From Ancylostoma caninum (taxonomy: Eukaryota; Nematoda; Chromadorea; Rhabditida; Ancylostomatidae), in NCBI GenBank assembly GCA_037903475.1, contig JBAJFG010000420.1:1-64000 (forward strand): a stretch of DNA of 64,000 bases, in the 5' to 3' direction. Made by a program: the position numbers and the translations under genes. The notes below the pieces were generated by a model. The model ran no database searches. It was given only the letters and a program-made list of their open reading frames with translations, and had not been told where the DNA came from. Every line of letters starts with the position of its first letter. The stretch's first letter is position 1. Below, piece by piece: positions 24,601 to 33,399 of this stretch.

Positions 24601-26712
24601 ATTAACCCCGCTGCATGTTTGGATTTGGCAGGAAAAATAACTTGCCAGAACAATACCGTTGTAATAACAGCACCAGACGCAATGTTTGAACTTTGTCTGG
24701 GCAATTCCTGCCGGAGATTTCCAAAGCAAACAAAGAGAATGCTGAATTTCAAACTGCCACCTACAACAATAAATAGCAAAATGCTGGTGGCAATGAGATT
24801 TTCATCGGGTGCACACACTGTTACTAGAAAAGAAAGATGTCAGTTACCTCATATATGCGATAGCTCGCAGTCATTCTTGTCTAAAAGGCTGCTAGGTAAT
24901 CCACACTGTTGGCCCTACGGCGCCATTCTTTCGTTGGGCGTACTTCTATACGCGCTCATGGCATCAATAATAATGATATGTGTGTGCCTTAAGAGAAAAA
25001 TGGCAAAAAGTAGATCAAGGTCAACCAGTTCAAACGAGAATGGCACAATACAACTGAATGTATTTAATCCTGTCTCTATCTATAAAACAGGCATCGTCAC
25101 CATCGTATTTGCTGTCACACTTATGAGCACAGCAACAGCGTGCCAACATGGTCACATGAGACATAGCAGCGAACTCGTTTGTACTAACAGGAACAACTGT
25201 TCGTTTGAATACACTCGAGACATCCTGTTCAATCACTTGAATTCCAAACTTTGCATCACCATCTCACATGCTAACACGTCAGTTGGGCTGATCGAAGTGG
25301 AAAAAGCTCCTACCATTCTAAAGTGCTCGAAACGCTCTATATATTTTACAAGAGATGCCGCAACTAGAGTTTTCAGCGCAGTACGATGCCCTCAAGCGGG
25401 ATCATGTGTCCATCAAATTTGTGCGAGAACGAACCGAAACACTACCATTAAAGAACTAGGTAGGTCATACCGACATCCTGGGTACTCAGGTTGTCAACAC
25501 TCATGTGGAGGACTTAGCTGTGGATGCTTTCTGCCATTACCGGCGTGCTCCTTCTACAGAGTGACACACATCCCGCAAACCGAAGAAGTGTACGAAGTGG
25601 TAAACTGCTTGAAGTGGGAACCGCTGATACGTTTGAAGATCCGAATTGCTCTTTACAACCAGATAAAAGAGAAAACTCTATTATTCTTGCCATACACAGA
25701 ACAGAAATTCGAAGGAATCACGATTTCTGCAACCTCCGTGCAAATTCCACACATTTCACCTTTGAACAGAAGGGTCGCAATTTCAAAAAGTGAAACTCTG
25801 TTACTGCCAGAAGGTTACAAATTCGCTGCTGAATGCCCAACACATGAAATTGCATCAAAAAGTTTCAAAAATTGCACTAATCAAATGATTTGCGCTTGCG
25901 AGGATGCAAACGGGGCAACTAAATGTCACTGTCCAAACATGTCAGTAGAAGACGTAAAGAAAGACATAAGCAATATATTTCCCATTCAAACACCATTCGT
26001 TTCTATGAGAAGGGAAAATGAGGAAATTATTGCAAAATCATACCAAGGAGAAGTCGCTGTGGCAATAAGATCAAACTCTTTACGCAATAGTGCAGAATAC
26101 TTACTTGAGCAAGATTGTAGCATTTCACTAGCCAACATAGTAGGATGCTATGACTGCCAGGAAGGTGCGAAATTAAATGCTACCTGCACTACAGATACAT
26201 CGGCATGGGTAATAGTCCAGTGCGAAGATCAGGTGTTTTCAATACAGTGTGGCCCTGGAGGAAGAACAACGGTCATTTCACTCGAATACCAAAGAGCCGT
26301 GATAAATGAGGAGTGCCACGCGGAATGTAATAACAAAATAGTCAAATTTGGCCTGCAAGGAACACTATCATTTGTGCCGGACTCTGTAGAAAACACAGCA
26401 TTTGAAGAAACAGATTCCTCATGGAAACCTGAAACAGACTGGCTTACAGATATGGAGATTCCTGATATAACTCCTATTATAAATACACTTACACATCACT
26501 GGAAATTAGCAGTTTCAGTTTTCGGTGCAACGGCGGCACTATCAATTGGTACCTACTTTTGCGGTCCAGTCCTATTAATCGTAATTGTGAGAACAGTAAT
26601 ATTTTGTCTGAGTGGGATCGCCAAAATATGTCTATTCATAGCGTCAGTTATATTCGACGGGCTGAGAAAGTTGATAAATCTGGCAGAGCACACTCATATT
26701 ACTCGAAACTGA
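18691..26712 (+). CDS. BEL/Pao Gag-Pol-Env polyprotein
   Basis: The first ATG is at 18691; the frame is open slightly further upstream but only from a GTG. Gag has a PKIYGNEEDFPEFW block (about 19318) and three zinc knuckles (19909-20100: CAFC..H..C, CWKC..H..C, CHAC..H..C). Protease has DTG at 20428. RT has CDIEAAF (about 21445) and YVDN at 21682 in place of YxDD. RNase H has FADAS, RLEML and SDSE (22190-22420). Integrase has an HHCC zinc (23160-23285), CDF, SDCGTNF and NPPGAPWMGG..WERL (23370-23710), then a DUF5641-like tail (to about 24290). From 24570 comes a glycoprotein: signal-like stretch, cysteines, membrane segment (24905-25000), second signal-like segment (25080-25140), fusion-loop-like CGGLSCGCF (25503-25529), and C-terminal membrane segments (26500-26660). 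This resembles phlebovirus Gn/Gc. The single frame, about 2670 codons, shows no stops. Confidence 0.95.
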   Translation: MDTVLHKKPITISVNTLRTLIQSFKEYTKKPAFSDKEPIQYEESQTAVDLITGALQQITIGKDELKSLVTQMKQDYASLHSKEERNNFAQQLENIEKETQFNEVIGTATEMVYMLNTRLTEVKSNRNRLGRKLGIPNPSESYETSLIGGNREKSIPQPLNKDKLTERDAEICDNSEWLSENSQSSSDQYQSTDSVTSCNAIKPPTLMLPKIYGNEEDFPEFWAIYETLVHKSSTLSVVEKMLLLKDSLKGKSDSAIKGIQLIPQNYNWMVEALKKKYGNKPTNRARIVQRLTLLQPANKTAESCTYVFDKITMLINQMVSAGQDIRKTKDAMWTETILQKFPYDIIKNVLIAIKGKEEANIEDVMEEIEKEISAKTYVQSRIKVHQKKFPEQAIESERKHIPNTGSVCAFCDATGHYATQCRTVTDVQARRNVVMEKRLCWKCYASTHGSKDCTRPNCHACGRMHHFSLCFANKQQGSKNTSTMQPAFRNRDTNNPASNNRKSGEPPARGNIYPRNNAPNDARVKFAPTTRNQVPHQTHLGIKNESKLLPNKEQIVLMTAEGMVWNHNSEQFEKILFFFDTGAQKTVIREELATKLRLPTLKTESCVMSGIGGHTEMFQSNIVSLKIGTAYGKDVEILIQTKPVISKGFPSVKLNEVDRTFLQANEICVSNTNLRGELQNPDVLVGLDHYHSFVLETLENVHTPSGLRIAKTIFGPTVYGRGSTTDQNINPCISYGMTAIVESSESEILNKLFELEGMGISKEEYSKNDEVFEYFEKYARNISFEGGYITAPFPLKQNVSDLTDNYPVAWKRLIALQVYLAHNTTQKDWYCKIIKEYQEKDIIEQVHCDVANSPGTYYMPHSGVWRENKAKPLRIVFDASSKQKGRLSLNDVIHKGESFVNKIHDILVSSRFSKIILLCDIEAAFTQIRLQESNKDLCRFLWLKNPDLPPTKNNIIEFRFNRLPFGVTASPSILNMALVAYLNSNTSQISKEIMRNLYVDNILLQAETPNEALAKYSQGKEVFAKIGMNLREFVSNSEEVNKQIPENDRTASGNIKFLGVPYNTETDTFNVKVTFPVKDKLTKKDIVSQLNSVYDPIGITGPLLVKLKSIMREIYEVGTDWNQVLPDALIKKWNSACQEVANTQVSIPRYVGTSQEAFRGDKNSLWVFADASTVALAACSYLRQNDTYQVTTLISGKTRLTPKKTKQTIPRLEMLATLMAVRLGKNISDTLGGFSKEINIVSDSEISLSWMKSNRKFPVFVENQRSRILKIKDDLESNGITVKFHHVSTSFNPADAGTRGVNSNQIQNLDWVRGPQWLSKCGPFKQLRSILEIHDIPPEPEPIVEHLVSVNVEENMDIPDIIDLSRFSKFDTVLRTMARIGKLIRKWVSNTEHNRGIDIRLERLKDFDEGESITSEDMQLSEQIIISDVHKKVSLKELQKRFPHLKIFKDASGLIRNESRLQNALMPLDTRSPIYIEPCSDLARLILQDIHRKNAHCGKQHTLSIARQRFWIPKPSGAFKRFLKGCAVCKRWQGLPFGAPHMPSLPQDRVIITKPFDKVGCDFMGPIATKSQEKVYVCLYTCLTIRAVHLEVVEDMSAGAFLNSFIRFISRRGVPSLMRSDCGTNFKLGQLILRTMFEEDPTTGNSVMSYSASNGIKWIFNPPGAPWMGGAWERLVGSVKKAFQKAIGRRKLTYPELCTAITRVEAIINTRPLTKLDSSDVSEIPIRPVDFLQGTLKYSLKDPHLEGDPYDRSYDPELLQTMEQAKDALMHSEDIANKFWERWSTDYLTSLREIQRINLRQPRHAPLREPIVGEVVLIQQDNLPRGAWSFGRITEVIRSADGEIRSAKILMPNRHLWHRPLNKIFPLEIQGGDEETRGNEDNSPNCFNDENIIPQRDDAYEINDEGNIPQMLDDRGPSERNRPVRQATVTAREVIRNFELSLEDSDDSQSVSSRGSTSHATIMLIAALCFINPAACLDLAGKITCQNNTVVITAPDAMFELCLGNSCRRFPKQTKRMLNFKLPPTTINSKMLVAMRFSSGAHTVTRKERCQLPHICDSSQSFLSKRLLGNPHCWPYGAILSLGVLLYALMASIIMICVCLKRKMAKSRSRSTSSNENGTIQLNVFNPVSIYKTGIVTIVFAVTLMSTATACQHGHMRHSSELVCTNRNNCSFEYTRDILFNHLNSKLCITISHANTSVGLIEVEKAPTILKCSKRSIYFTRDAATRVFSAVRCPQAGSCVHQICARTNRNTTIKELGRSYRHPGYSGCQHSCGGLSCGCFLPLPACSFYRVTHIPQTEEVYEVVNCLKWEPLIRLKIRIALYNQIKEKTLLFLPYTEQKFEGITISATSVQIPHISPLNRRVAISKSETLLLPEGYKFAAECPTHEIASKSFKNCTNQMICACEDANGATKCHCPNMSVEDVKKDISNIFPIQTPFVSMRRENEEIIAKSYQGEVAVAIRSNSLRNSAEYLLEQDCSISLANIVGCYDCQEGAKLNATCTTDTSAWVIVQCEDQVFSIQCGPGGRTTVISLEYQRAVINEECHAECNNKIVKFGLQGTLSFVPDSVENTAFEETDSSWKPETDWLTDMEIPDITPIINTLTHHWKLAVSVFGATAALSIGTYFCGPVLLIVIVRTVIFCLSGIAKICLFIASVIFDGLRKLINLAEHTHITRN

Positions 26713-27849
26713 TACAAGAACCCACTCAACACTGTCATTTGTAACACATATCTATAGCAAAGTATCACCTTACTAGTATATTGCGCAATCCAGCAGATGT
26801 GAGGGGCGGGCGGAATCGGAATCCTTCTCTCAGAGTTTTTTCATAACGTATTCTATCGTCTCACTAATCGCACGTATCAACTCATGCCGATGGACGAGAT
26901 CGATGTCGCCATTCACTTGGAGCCGATGGCTGAGGCAATCAAGGAAATCAAGGAAAAAATGGAGTTCTGCCTACTATCCTTGAATGCAAAAGTGGACGGC
27001 ATTGCACAACTCACCAACGAACGCTGGAATTGTGTGCAACAGATACTCGACGTGCTGCTGGAAAGAACGAAGCCGAGGTCCAACTGCGTATTTTGCACAG
27101 TAGAGGACAACAAGGATCTGCATCCCACCGGTCGTTGCTGTAAATACTCCGATGCTGTATCCAGAGCAGTGCAAGCAGCGGCACTCGGCCTCTGCGAGAG
27201 GTGCCTACAACCCAAGCATGTGGAAGACTGCGGAGTCTCATGCCCGATATGCACAAGAAATCACAATGTGCTACTATGCCCCAGCAGAGGTACGCAAGGT
27301 GGACCCTTGTTCAAACGTCGCAAGGTTGGTTGAAAAAAGTGCATACATTTATCAATAATCTGACATTTCAAAAAAAATTTTTTTCTTTTACAGATGTAAC
27401 AAGGTTTTCGTAGCTGAAAGTGGGGAGGATACGGTAGTTCGCACATAACTACCGTGTCTTCTCTGCTTTTCCTTCTTCCGTTGCCGTCCACCACCCCTTT
27501 TCTCCGTCGTCCCATCGCCCCAACTTCAATCTGCTGGATCATCAAAAGCCACTCTGGAATCGATAAACAACGTCGCGAGTGGTCAACTGCAGCTTAATTG
27601 TGCTAAGTTCCCTATATAATTATATTTCTCACACTCCTGGTATGATACCATACTACAATTGTTGTTTTTTCAATAACTCTGTGCTGTTGGTTATTTTACT
27701 CATCAGTTACTTGATAACATGTGTTGCTGTCCCACCCATATTCTGCCATGCGGTAATGTTCATCCATTGTAAAATTCATTATTCCAATTTGATGTCATGC
27801 TATTTTGTTTGGGGTGCGGCAGTGTCGTGACCGTATCGTCACGACGGCC
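26675..27849 (+). repeat. 1175-bp tandem duplication, copy 1
   Basis: It runs from the last codons of the polyprotein (TAAATCTGGCAGAGCACACT) through the small zinc-knuckle gene and 3' untranslated sequence into the first 27 bases of the LTR (27823-27849, ending CGACGGCC). There it joins straight to the start of copy 2. It differs from copy 2 at four positions: 26989, 27311, 27733 and 27800. Confidence 0.97.
26884..27333 (+). CDS. Accessory zinc-knuckle protein of the BEL element, copy 1
   Basis: 149 codons start with ATGCCGATGGACGAGATC, 172 bases after the polyprotein stop. The N-terminal half (residues 1-65) is charged and heptad-like, probably a coiled coil. The middle has CVFC...GRCC. The C-terminal half has CERCLQPKHVEDC and CPICTRNHNVLLC, each a C-x2-C-x3/4-H-x3/4-C knuckle as in Gag nucleocapsid. 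The end is basic (KRRKVG). It may bind RNA or nucleic acid as a second nucleocapsid-like protein; this is inference. AAG/GTTGGT at the end followed by TCTTTTACAG at 27395 could be a splice pair, which would only alter the last residues. Expression as a subgenomic or spliced message would be needed. Confidence 0.75.
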   Translation: MPMDEIDVAIHLEPMAEAIKEIKEKMEFCLLSLNAKVDGIAQLTNERWNCVQQILDVLLERTKPRSNCVFCTVEDNKDLHPTGRCCKYSDAVSRAVQAAALGLCERCLQPKHVEDCGVSCPICTRNHNVLLCPSRGTQGGPLFKRRKVG

Positions 27850-29024
27850 TAAATCTGGCAGAGCACACTCATATTACTCGAAACTGATACAAGAACCCAC
27901 TCAACACTGTCATTTGTAACACATATCTATAGCAAAGTATCACCTTACTAGTATATTGCGCAATCCAGCAGATGTGAGGGGCGGGCGGAATCGGAATCCT
28001 TCTCTCAGAGTTTTTTCATAACGTATTCTATCGTCTCACTAATCGCACGTATCAACTCATGCCGATGGACGAGATCGATGTCGCCATTCACTTGGAGCCG
28101 ATGGCTGAGGCAATCAAGGAAATCAAGGAAAAAATGGAGTTCTGCCTACTATCCTTGAATGCAGAAGTGGACGGCATTGCACAACTCACCAACGAACGCT
28201 GGAATTGTGTGCAACAGATACTCGACGTGCTGCTGGAAAGAACGAAGCCGAGGTCCAACTGCGTATTTTGCACAGTAGAGGACAACAAGGATCTGCATCC
28301 CACCGGTCGTTGCTGTAAATACTCCGATGCTGTATCCAGAGCAGTGCAAGCAGCGGCACTCGGCCTCTGCGAGAGGTGCCTACAACCCAAGCATGTGGAA
28401 GACTGCGGAGTCTCATGCCCGATATGCACAAGAAATCACAATGTGCTACTATGCCCCAGCAGAGGTACGCAAGGTGGACCCTTGTACAAACGTCGCAAGG
28501 TTGGTTGAAAAAAGTGCATACATTTATCAATAATCTGACATTTCAAAAAAAATTTTTTTCTTTTACAGATGTAACAAGGTTTTCGTAGCTGAAAGTGGGG
28601 AGGATACGGTAGTTCGCACATAACTACCGTGTCTTCTCTGCTTTTCCTTCTTCCGTTGCCGTCCACCACCCCTTTTCTCCGTCGTCCCATCGCCCCAACT
28701 TCAATCTGCTGGATCATCAAAAGCCACTCTGGAATCGATAAACAACGTCGCGAGTGGTCAACTGCAGCTTAATTGTGCTAAGTTCCCTATATAATTATAT
28801 TTCTCACACTCCTGGTATGATACCATACTACAATTGTTGTTTTTTCAATAACTCTGTGCTGTTGGTTATTTTACTCATCAGTTACTTGATAACATGTGTT
28901 GCTGTCCAACCCATATTCTGCCATGCGGTAATGTTCATCCATTGTAAAATTCATTATTCCAATTTGATGTCATGTTATTTTGTTTGGGGTGCGGCAGTGT
29001 CGTGACCGTATCGTCACGACGGCC
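27850..29024 (+). repeat. 1175-bp tandem duplication, copy 2
   Basis: Same content as 26675-27849 at about 99.7% identity. Its last 27 bases are the true start of the 3' LTR. The G-rich GTTTGGGGTGCGGCAG just before each LTR start (27807 and 28982) is the likely but weak polypurine tract. Confidence 0.97.
28059..28508 (+). CDS. Accessory zinc-knuckle protein of the BEL element, copy 2
   Basis: 149 codons, differing from copy 1 by Lys to Glu (in NAEVDG) and Phe to Tyr (in GGPLYKRRK). All cysteines and histidines of the knuckles are kept. Both copies remain open, so neither shows decay since the duplication, although four changes in 1175 bases give little time to see it. This copy lies closest to the 3' LTR and is the one a simple ancestral arrangement would have. 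Confidence 0.75.
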   Translation: MPMDEIDVAIHLEPMAEAIKEIKEKMEFCLLSLNAEVDGIAQLTNERWNCVQQILDVLLERTKPRSNCVFCTVEDNKDLHPTGRCCKYSDAVSRAVQAAALGLCERCLQPKHVEDCGVSCPICTRNHNVLLCPSRGTQGGPLYKRRKVG

Positions 29025-29231
29025 CTTTCACTTTGATGTAACTCTTTGTGCGGGCCATCTGCGGCCCGCTAGTTGTATATTTTACCGAGGCGTGGCCGAA
29101 CAACGGCCACGTCCTCACTCTTCGAATATACACTCACCCGTGTTGTGCGTACGGAATAAAAGTTGTTAGCAAAAGGTTTCCTAACAGAGGGAAAACAAAA
29201 GGTGGGCAAAAGAAAGCCCTGAACCACCACA
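28998..29231 (+). repeat. BEL/Pao 3' LTR, 234 bp
   Basis: TGTCGTGACC...ACCACCACA appears identical to 18334-18567. It is followed at once by GGTGA, the right target-site duplication. Confidence 0.97.
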
Positions 29232-29236
29232 GGTGA
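29232..29236. repeat. Target-site duplication GGTGA, right
   Basis: GGTGA is followed by ACCTGACCAAAGACC, which continues the host cassette interrupted at 18333. Confidence 0.97.
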
Positions 29237-30640
29237 ACCTGACCAAAGACCTCCCTTTCATAAAAATCTGCAACACATTCCAAACAGTTCTGCGAATTCC
29301 CAAATACATTGCACTTATCATCAACCAAAGAAAACCATTCGATACTGACACAGTCAGAGCTTCACATCCACGAAGGCTCACTATCAGGCCACCACGAACT
29401 CTCGTTTTCCAACCGGGTTGGAGAAGGTAGCAGCTATTTCCCGGAAAATTTTCTGCCCATTCCTCACGTTAACGTGCGAAAACCCGGCATTTTATTCCTG
29501 CAAGAAGAACTGTAAAAAAATTCTGGGCCATCCTTCCAAAGAAAACAGTTGGAAACAGAGGAAACGGTCGGAAATTTGCAACCCTGCAAAGCCGAAGAAT
29601 AAGTGGAAATAACAATGATCAATCGGCACATGTGTCCGCAAAACAGTATTAATGACAGCAACTGAGAATTATAACAGCAAACTCACAATAGAGGGACGAT
29701 TGTCCTCAGTCAGTCCTGCACAACGAAGAATAACCAAAACTGCTTCTTTGGAACCAGCTGCTACTGGAAGTTATGAGTTCTCACAGCGAAGATTACCTGA
29801 ACCATTTCCAATATGTGAAAAGCAGAACCTCGAACTATACATTTGGAATATGTTTACGACGATATATCACAGTCTTCGTATATGTTCCAGATGGAACATT
29901 AAATATTAGCAAAATAAAAGCGCCAATAGCACAAACGGTAGCGCACTTGAGCGTAGCTCTAACCTAGTAGTTTAGTCAAGAAATTGCATGCGAAAAGCTT
30001 GAATGATAAAGTTGCGATGGCAAGCAGTCAATTTCGCAATCGCGCTGGCACCACGCACCTAATCTATCGCAGCCTTCTCTATTGCCGTTGTCTATTGTAG
30101 TCACGTAGATTAACTAGAGCAGTCCTGACACATAGCCACAGTAAACAAAAGGGCTAGGGATCAATGGCCGAAGAAAGAGAAAGAAGAGGCAACCAGGCTC
30201 AGCTGCTCAAAAAGCTGAGAGAGACTCCTTGAATAGGATTTGTTTAGATGAGGTGGATCGAAGAAGGCGTTTCTCTGTCCCATAAATTCCAGATGCACCT
30301 CTGCTGACCAAGCTCATATCCTGGGGATAGGCTCTAGGCACGTCGCAGTCACTAGGGCAGCGCATCGAGACGATCGCATCTCTAATCAAAGATCATCGAT
30401 TGGCTGCAAACCGTAAGCCGGAGGACGGGCCTTTCGGTATATAGGCTCCGCCCACCTGCGAGAGCAACGAGCGTAGGCTACTATGCGCCGGCGAAACATT
30501 GAACAGAGAACCAAGAGCTGGCGAGAGATAGTATACGGAGACAGCAGCTGAAAGCAAGTCCTTCTAGGAGTCCGTGGAAATCATAGTTATAACGGAATAT
30601 TCGTATCCGAATAAATATTCGAAAAATTGGAATCCCCCTA
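29237..30640 (-). pseudogene. Chromodomain cassette copy A, 5' part, frameshifted
   Basis: The reverse complement matches copy B from its promoter through the chromodomain exon. Relative to copy B (GAGAGTTCCTGGTGGAGTGG...) this copy lacks 14 bases at about 29390. That removes the VEWDD block of the chromodomain and shifts frame, so copy A was probably broken independently of the BEL insertion. The rest of the exon (FSLVDDKCNVFGNSQNCLEC) is kept. Unlike copy B, promoter and body are contiguous here. Confidence 0.75.
30425..30640 (-). promoter_or_regulatory. Cassette A promoter module
   Basis: On the minus strand a GC box and TATA box (GGTGGGCGGAGCCTATATAC) lie about 30 bases upstream of GGCTTACGGTTTGCAGCC. 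Further upstream are GTTCAATGTTTCGCCGG and an AATATTCG-rich start. It is nearly identical to the inverted module at 36050-36300. The two would drive divergent transcription away from 33 kb. Confidence 0.6.
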
Positions 30641-30675
30641 TATAATAAAGCGCTAGCCCCCCTGTGTACTTTGAA

Positions 30676-31803
30676 CGTGTGGCTATGTGTCAGGGCTGCT
30701 ATTGGTCAAACTCGCCGCCGCGACCACGCCCAACACGTGACTGAAATAAGCAAGAGCAACAGTGGAAGCAGCCATGGATTTATGCATGGTCCCAGCGCGA
30801 TTGCGCAATGGACTGCCTGCGGCACAGGGGAATAGCCGAGATTTCTGCATATCGGTGTCCCTAGAAAATCGGCAAAAAGTTTTTAGGTTGTTCTTTCGAG
30901 GAAAATAGTTGGACACCGGCTTGAAGAAGGTCGCAACTATTTTCCGGATTTTTTCTCCTCAAATTTTCTCGCTGCCAAGCGGGGAAAATTCCCTAGCATT
31001 TGAATTCTGGACCATTCTGCATGTGGGTGCCTCTGGAAAATCAGTAAAACGTTTTCAGGCCGTTCTTTCGAGGAAAACAGTTGGAAACCGGCTTGAAGAA
31101 GGTCGCAACTATTTTCCGGATTTTTCTCCTCAAAATTTCTCGCTGCCAAGCGGGGAAAATTCCCTAGCATTTGAATTCTGGACCATTCTGCATGTGGGTG
31201 CCTCTGGAAAATCAGTAAAACGTTACTGGACCGTTCTTTCGAGGAAAATAGTTGGACACCGGCTTGAAGAAGGTCGCAACTATTTTCCGGATTTTTTCTC
31301 CTCAAATTTTCTCGCTGCCAAGCGGGGAAAATTCCCTAGCATTTGAATTCTGGACCATTCTGCATGTGGGTGCCTCTGGAAAATCAGTTAAACATTTTTA
31401 GGCCGTTCTTTTGAGGAAAACAATCGGAAACCGACTTGAAGAAGGTCGCAACTATTTCGCGGATTTTTTTTCCTTCTCACAACCTCTCGCTGCCGGAAAT
31501 AGTTGCGATCTTCTTTAAGCCGGTTTCCAACTATTTTCCTCGAAAGAACGGCCTGAAAACGTTTTACTGATTTTCCAGAGGCACCCACATGCAGAATGGT
31601 CCAGAATTCAAATGCTAGGGAATTTTCCCCGCTTGGCAGCGAGAAAATTTGAGGAGAAAAAATCCGAAAAATAGTTGCGACCTTCTTCAAGCCGGTGTCC
31701 AACTATTTTCCTCGAAAGAACAACCTAAAAACTTTTTGCCGATTTTCTAGGGACACCGATATGCGGAAATCTCGGCTATTCCCCTGTGCCGCAGGCAGTC
31801 CGC
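30676..31803. repeat. 172-bp satellite with inverted end, derived from cassette sequence
   Basis: TTCTTTCGAGGAAAA begins units at 30891, 31063, 31234 and 31406 (172, 171 and 172 bases apart). From about 31495 the same sequence runs inverted to 31803, where it mirrors 30815-30920. Units contain CTTGAAGAAGGTCGCAACTA, close to CCTTCTTCAACCCGG in the chromodomain exon of copies A and B. The flank 30680-30815 (GTGGCTATGTGTCAGG, CCCAGCGCGATTGCG) also matches cassette leader sequence. Frames here are repeat artefacts. Confidence 0.8.
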
Positions 31804-33390
31804 TAAAATGGTCGCAACTGCGGAGTTCTTCCCATATCTCCGCTGTATCAAGTGGAAAAAATCCCCAGTTGTTCAATGCTATAATATTTATTTGTGTCGG
31901 TCATTCGGAAGAATCAGTAATATAAATTCTGCGCCGACTCAAGGAAATAAGTGAAAAAGCTGGCTTGAAGGTTTTCGTAGTTATTTCCACCACCTTTTTT
32001 TCTTAATTTTCCTTCTCACATCCTCTTACACCTATACAGACAAATCTTCCCCGCATTTGTTTTCCAAAAAAGATCTGCAAGCCGGCGCTTTTTTTTTTCA
32101 GGGTTTTTTCAAACTAACTTGACTTAAAAGAAGTGGCGCTCAGTACCTTCTTGAACGGTGATGACCAGGAATGGTCAAGGAACAGGGCTTATTGACGTTG
32201 GATTTCACTTCGTGGCACATGTCTTTGTGCATTGACGGTCATTCGTGGTCTAATCAAAAGGATGACCGAGAATAGTGGTCAAATTCGAGCAGACCACGAA
32301 GCGGGTAGGGAATGTTGTGATAAAAGCCGACCTCACTTAAGAAGCCAATTGTGCTACAGTCATACCGATAATGTGTTCCTGTTATTCATGTCTTTTGACA
32401 CATTCTAGGAAGATAAAGTTGCGCACACCACTGCATTGAACTCAAGCCCAATTACAGTGTTATGGCAAAAGTTATTGCACATCGTTAGCTCAATTATTTC
32501 TCCACCAGAAACCCATGCTTCCTCGCACTCCCTTCTGTGCCGAATAGAGGAAGGTTAATTGTAATTATGGGTTAAGACCGGGTTTTTGACGAGGCTTTCG
32601 CTTAAGGTAGTACGCCTTTGAACTCACTTTTAAAAAATGCGAGCCGACATATATCCCCCTATTGTGACAATATTTTCTGCTGAATCTTCTAACTGCTAAG
32701 TAGTGCCTTACCGCCTACATGATTGATTAAGCGCAGTGAGTGCTCCTTCCGAGTGTAGTTTCTATTTCCGGCGAAAACGTTATATGAGAAACCTGGACCA
32801 AAACGCCACAGAGCAATGGCTGAAATTCATGAACAGCCTTAAGTATGGGCCAAGTTTAATTCTGCGTGATCGCCCAGCTATCGTCAAGGTGAAGAAATAT
32901 CTTATTCTACCCATAACAGCATTTAAGAACAATTTTTTCAGCTGATTTGCTCGGAAACTGCAGACTTAACCAGTGCATTTGACAATGCCGAAAATTTGTA
33001 CTAAAACGCGCTTAAATTTACTGGCTATAATGTAAATTTCCGAGGAGGCACTGTAACTAAAAAAAATAGTTGACGTCCACACTACTGGATAGGATTGAGC
33101 ACGCGGAAAAAATACATTCCAAGTGGAGGGAAATAAGCTAGGAAACAGTGTATAGTAGCAAACGATGCACAGCAACTTAAGCAGCCCCCTCCCCTCTTCA
33201 CCCTCCCGTACAACAACCGCACTTACCGTCCTTCAAGACTACAACAGATTTGAGGTGCCACGTTCACTGTTGTTCCTTTGAAGCGCAATTCAATCCCGCG
33301 TTGATTTTGTAAATTAATGCTCGACTGTGCACGCAGACACGTAATACCACGGTATTAAAAGGGTTTAAAGGCAGGGGTCCACCTCATTTT
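31804..33390. other. No gene recognised
   Basis: AT-rich with scattered short frames and no recognisable protein. 31960-32110 is pyrimidine-rich (poly-T runs). Nothing else stands out. Confidence 0.4.
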
Positions 33391-33399
33391 CGTAGTTCA

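Larger units (their letters stand above)
18334..29231 (+). mobile_element. Tas/Cer-like BEL/Pao LTR retroelement with Env, 10.9 kb
   Basis: A complete element: 234-bp LTRs, 5-bp target-site duplication, a tRNA-Gly primer site, one long Gag-Pol-Env frame, and two copies of a small downstream gene. Order of domains (Gag knuckles, DTG protease, RT, RNase H, integrase, DUF5641-type C-terminus, then glycoprotein) follows the belpaovirus pattern. The Env addition is known in nematode members such as Ascaris Tas and C. elegans Cer elements. It inserted into chromodomain cassette A. The 1175-bp internal duplication makes it longer than usual. The frame is open throughout and the LTRs are identical, so it is young. 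Activity has not been shown. Confidence 0.96.

Noticed and set aside
29930..30060. Possible tRNA or tRNA-derived SINE (GGTAGCGCACTTGAGC)
   Set aside because: Only a weak A-box-like stretch; no B box or cloverleaf could be drawn, and the segment is part of the cassette leader.
30207..30389. Conserved frame MIRDAIVSMRCPS in cassettes A, B and C
   Set aside because: It starts at TTG, not ATG, and the third copy breaks after MRCP; more likely leader sequence than a protein, though kept in mind.
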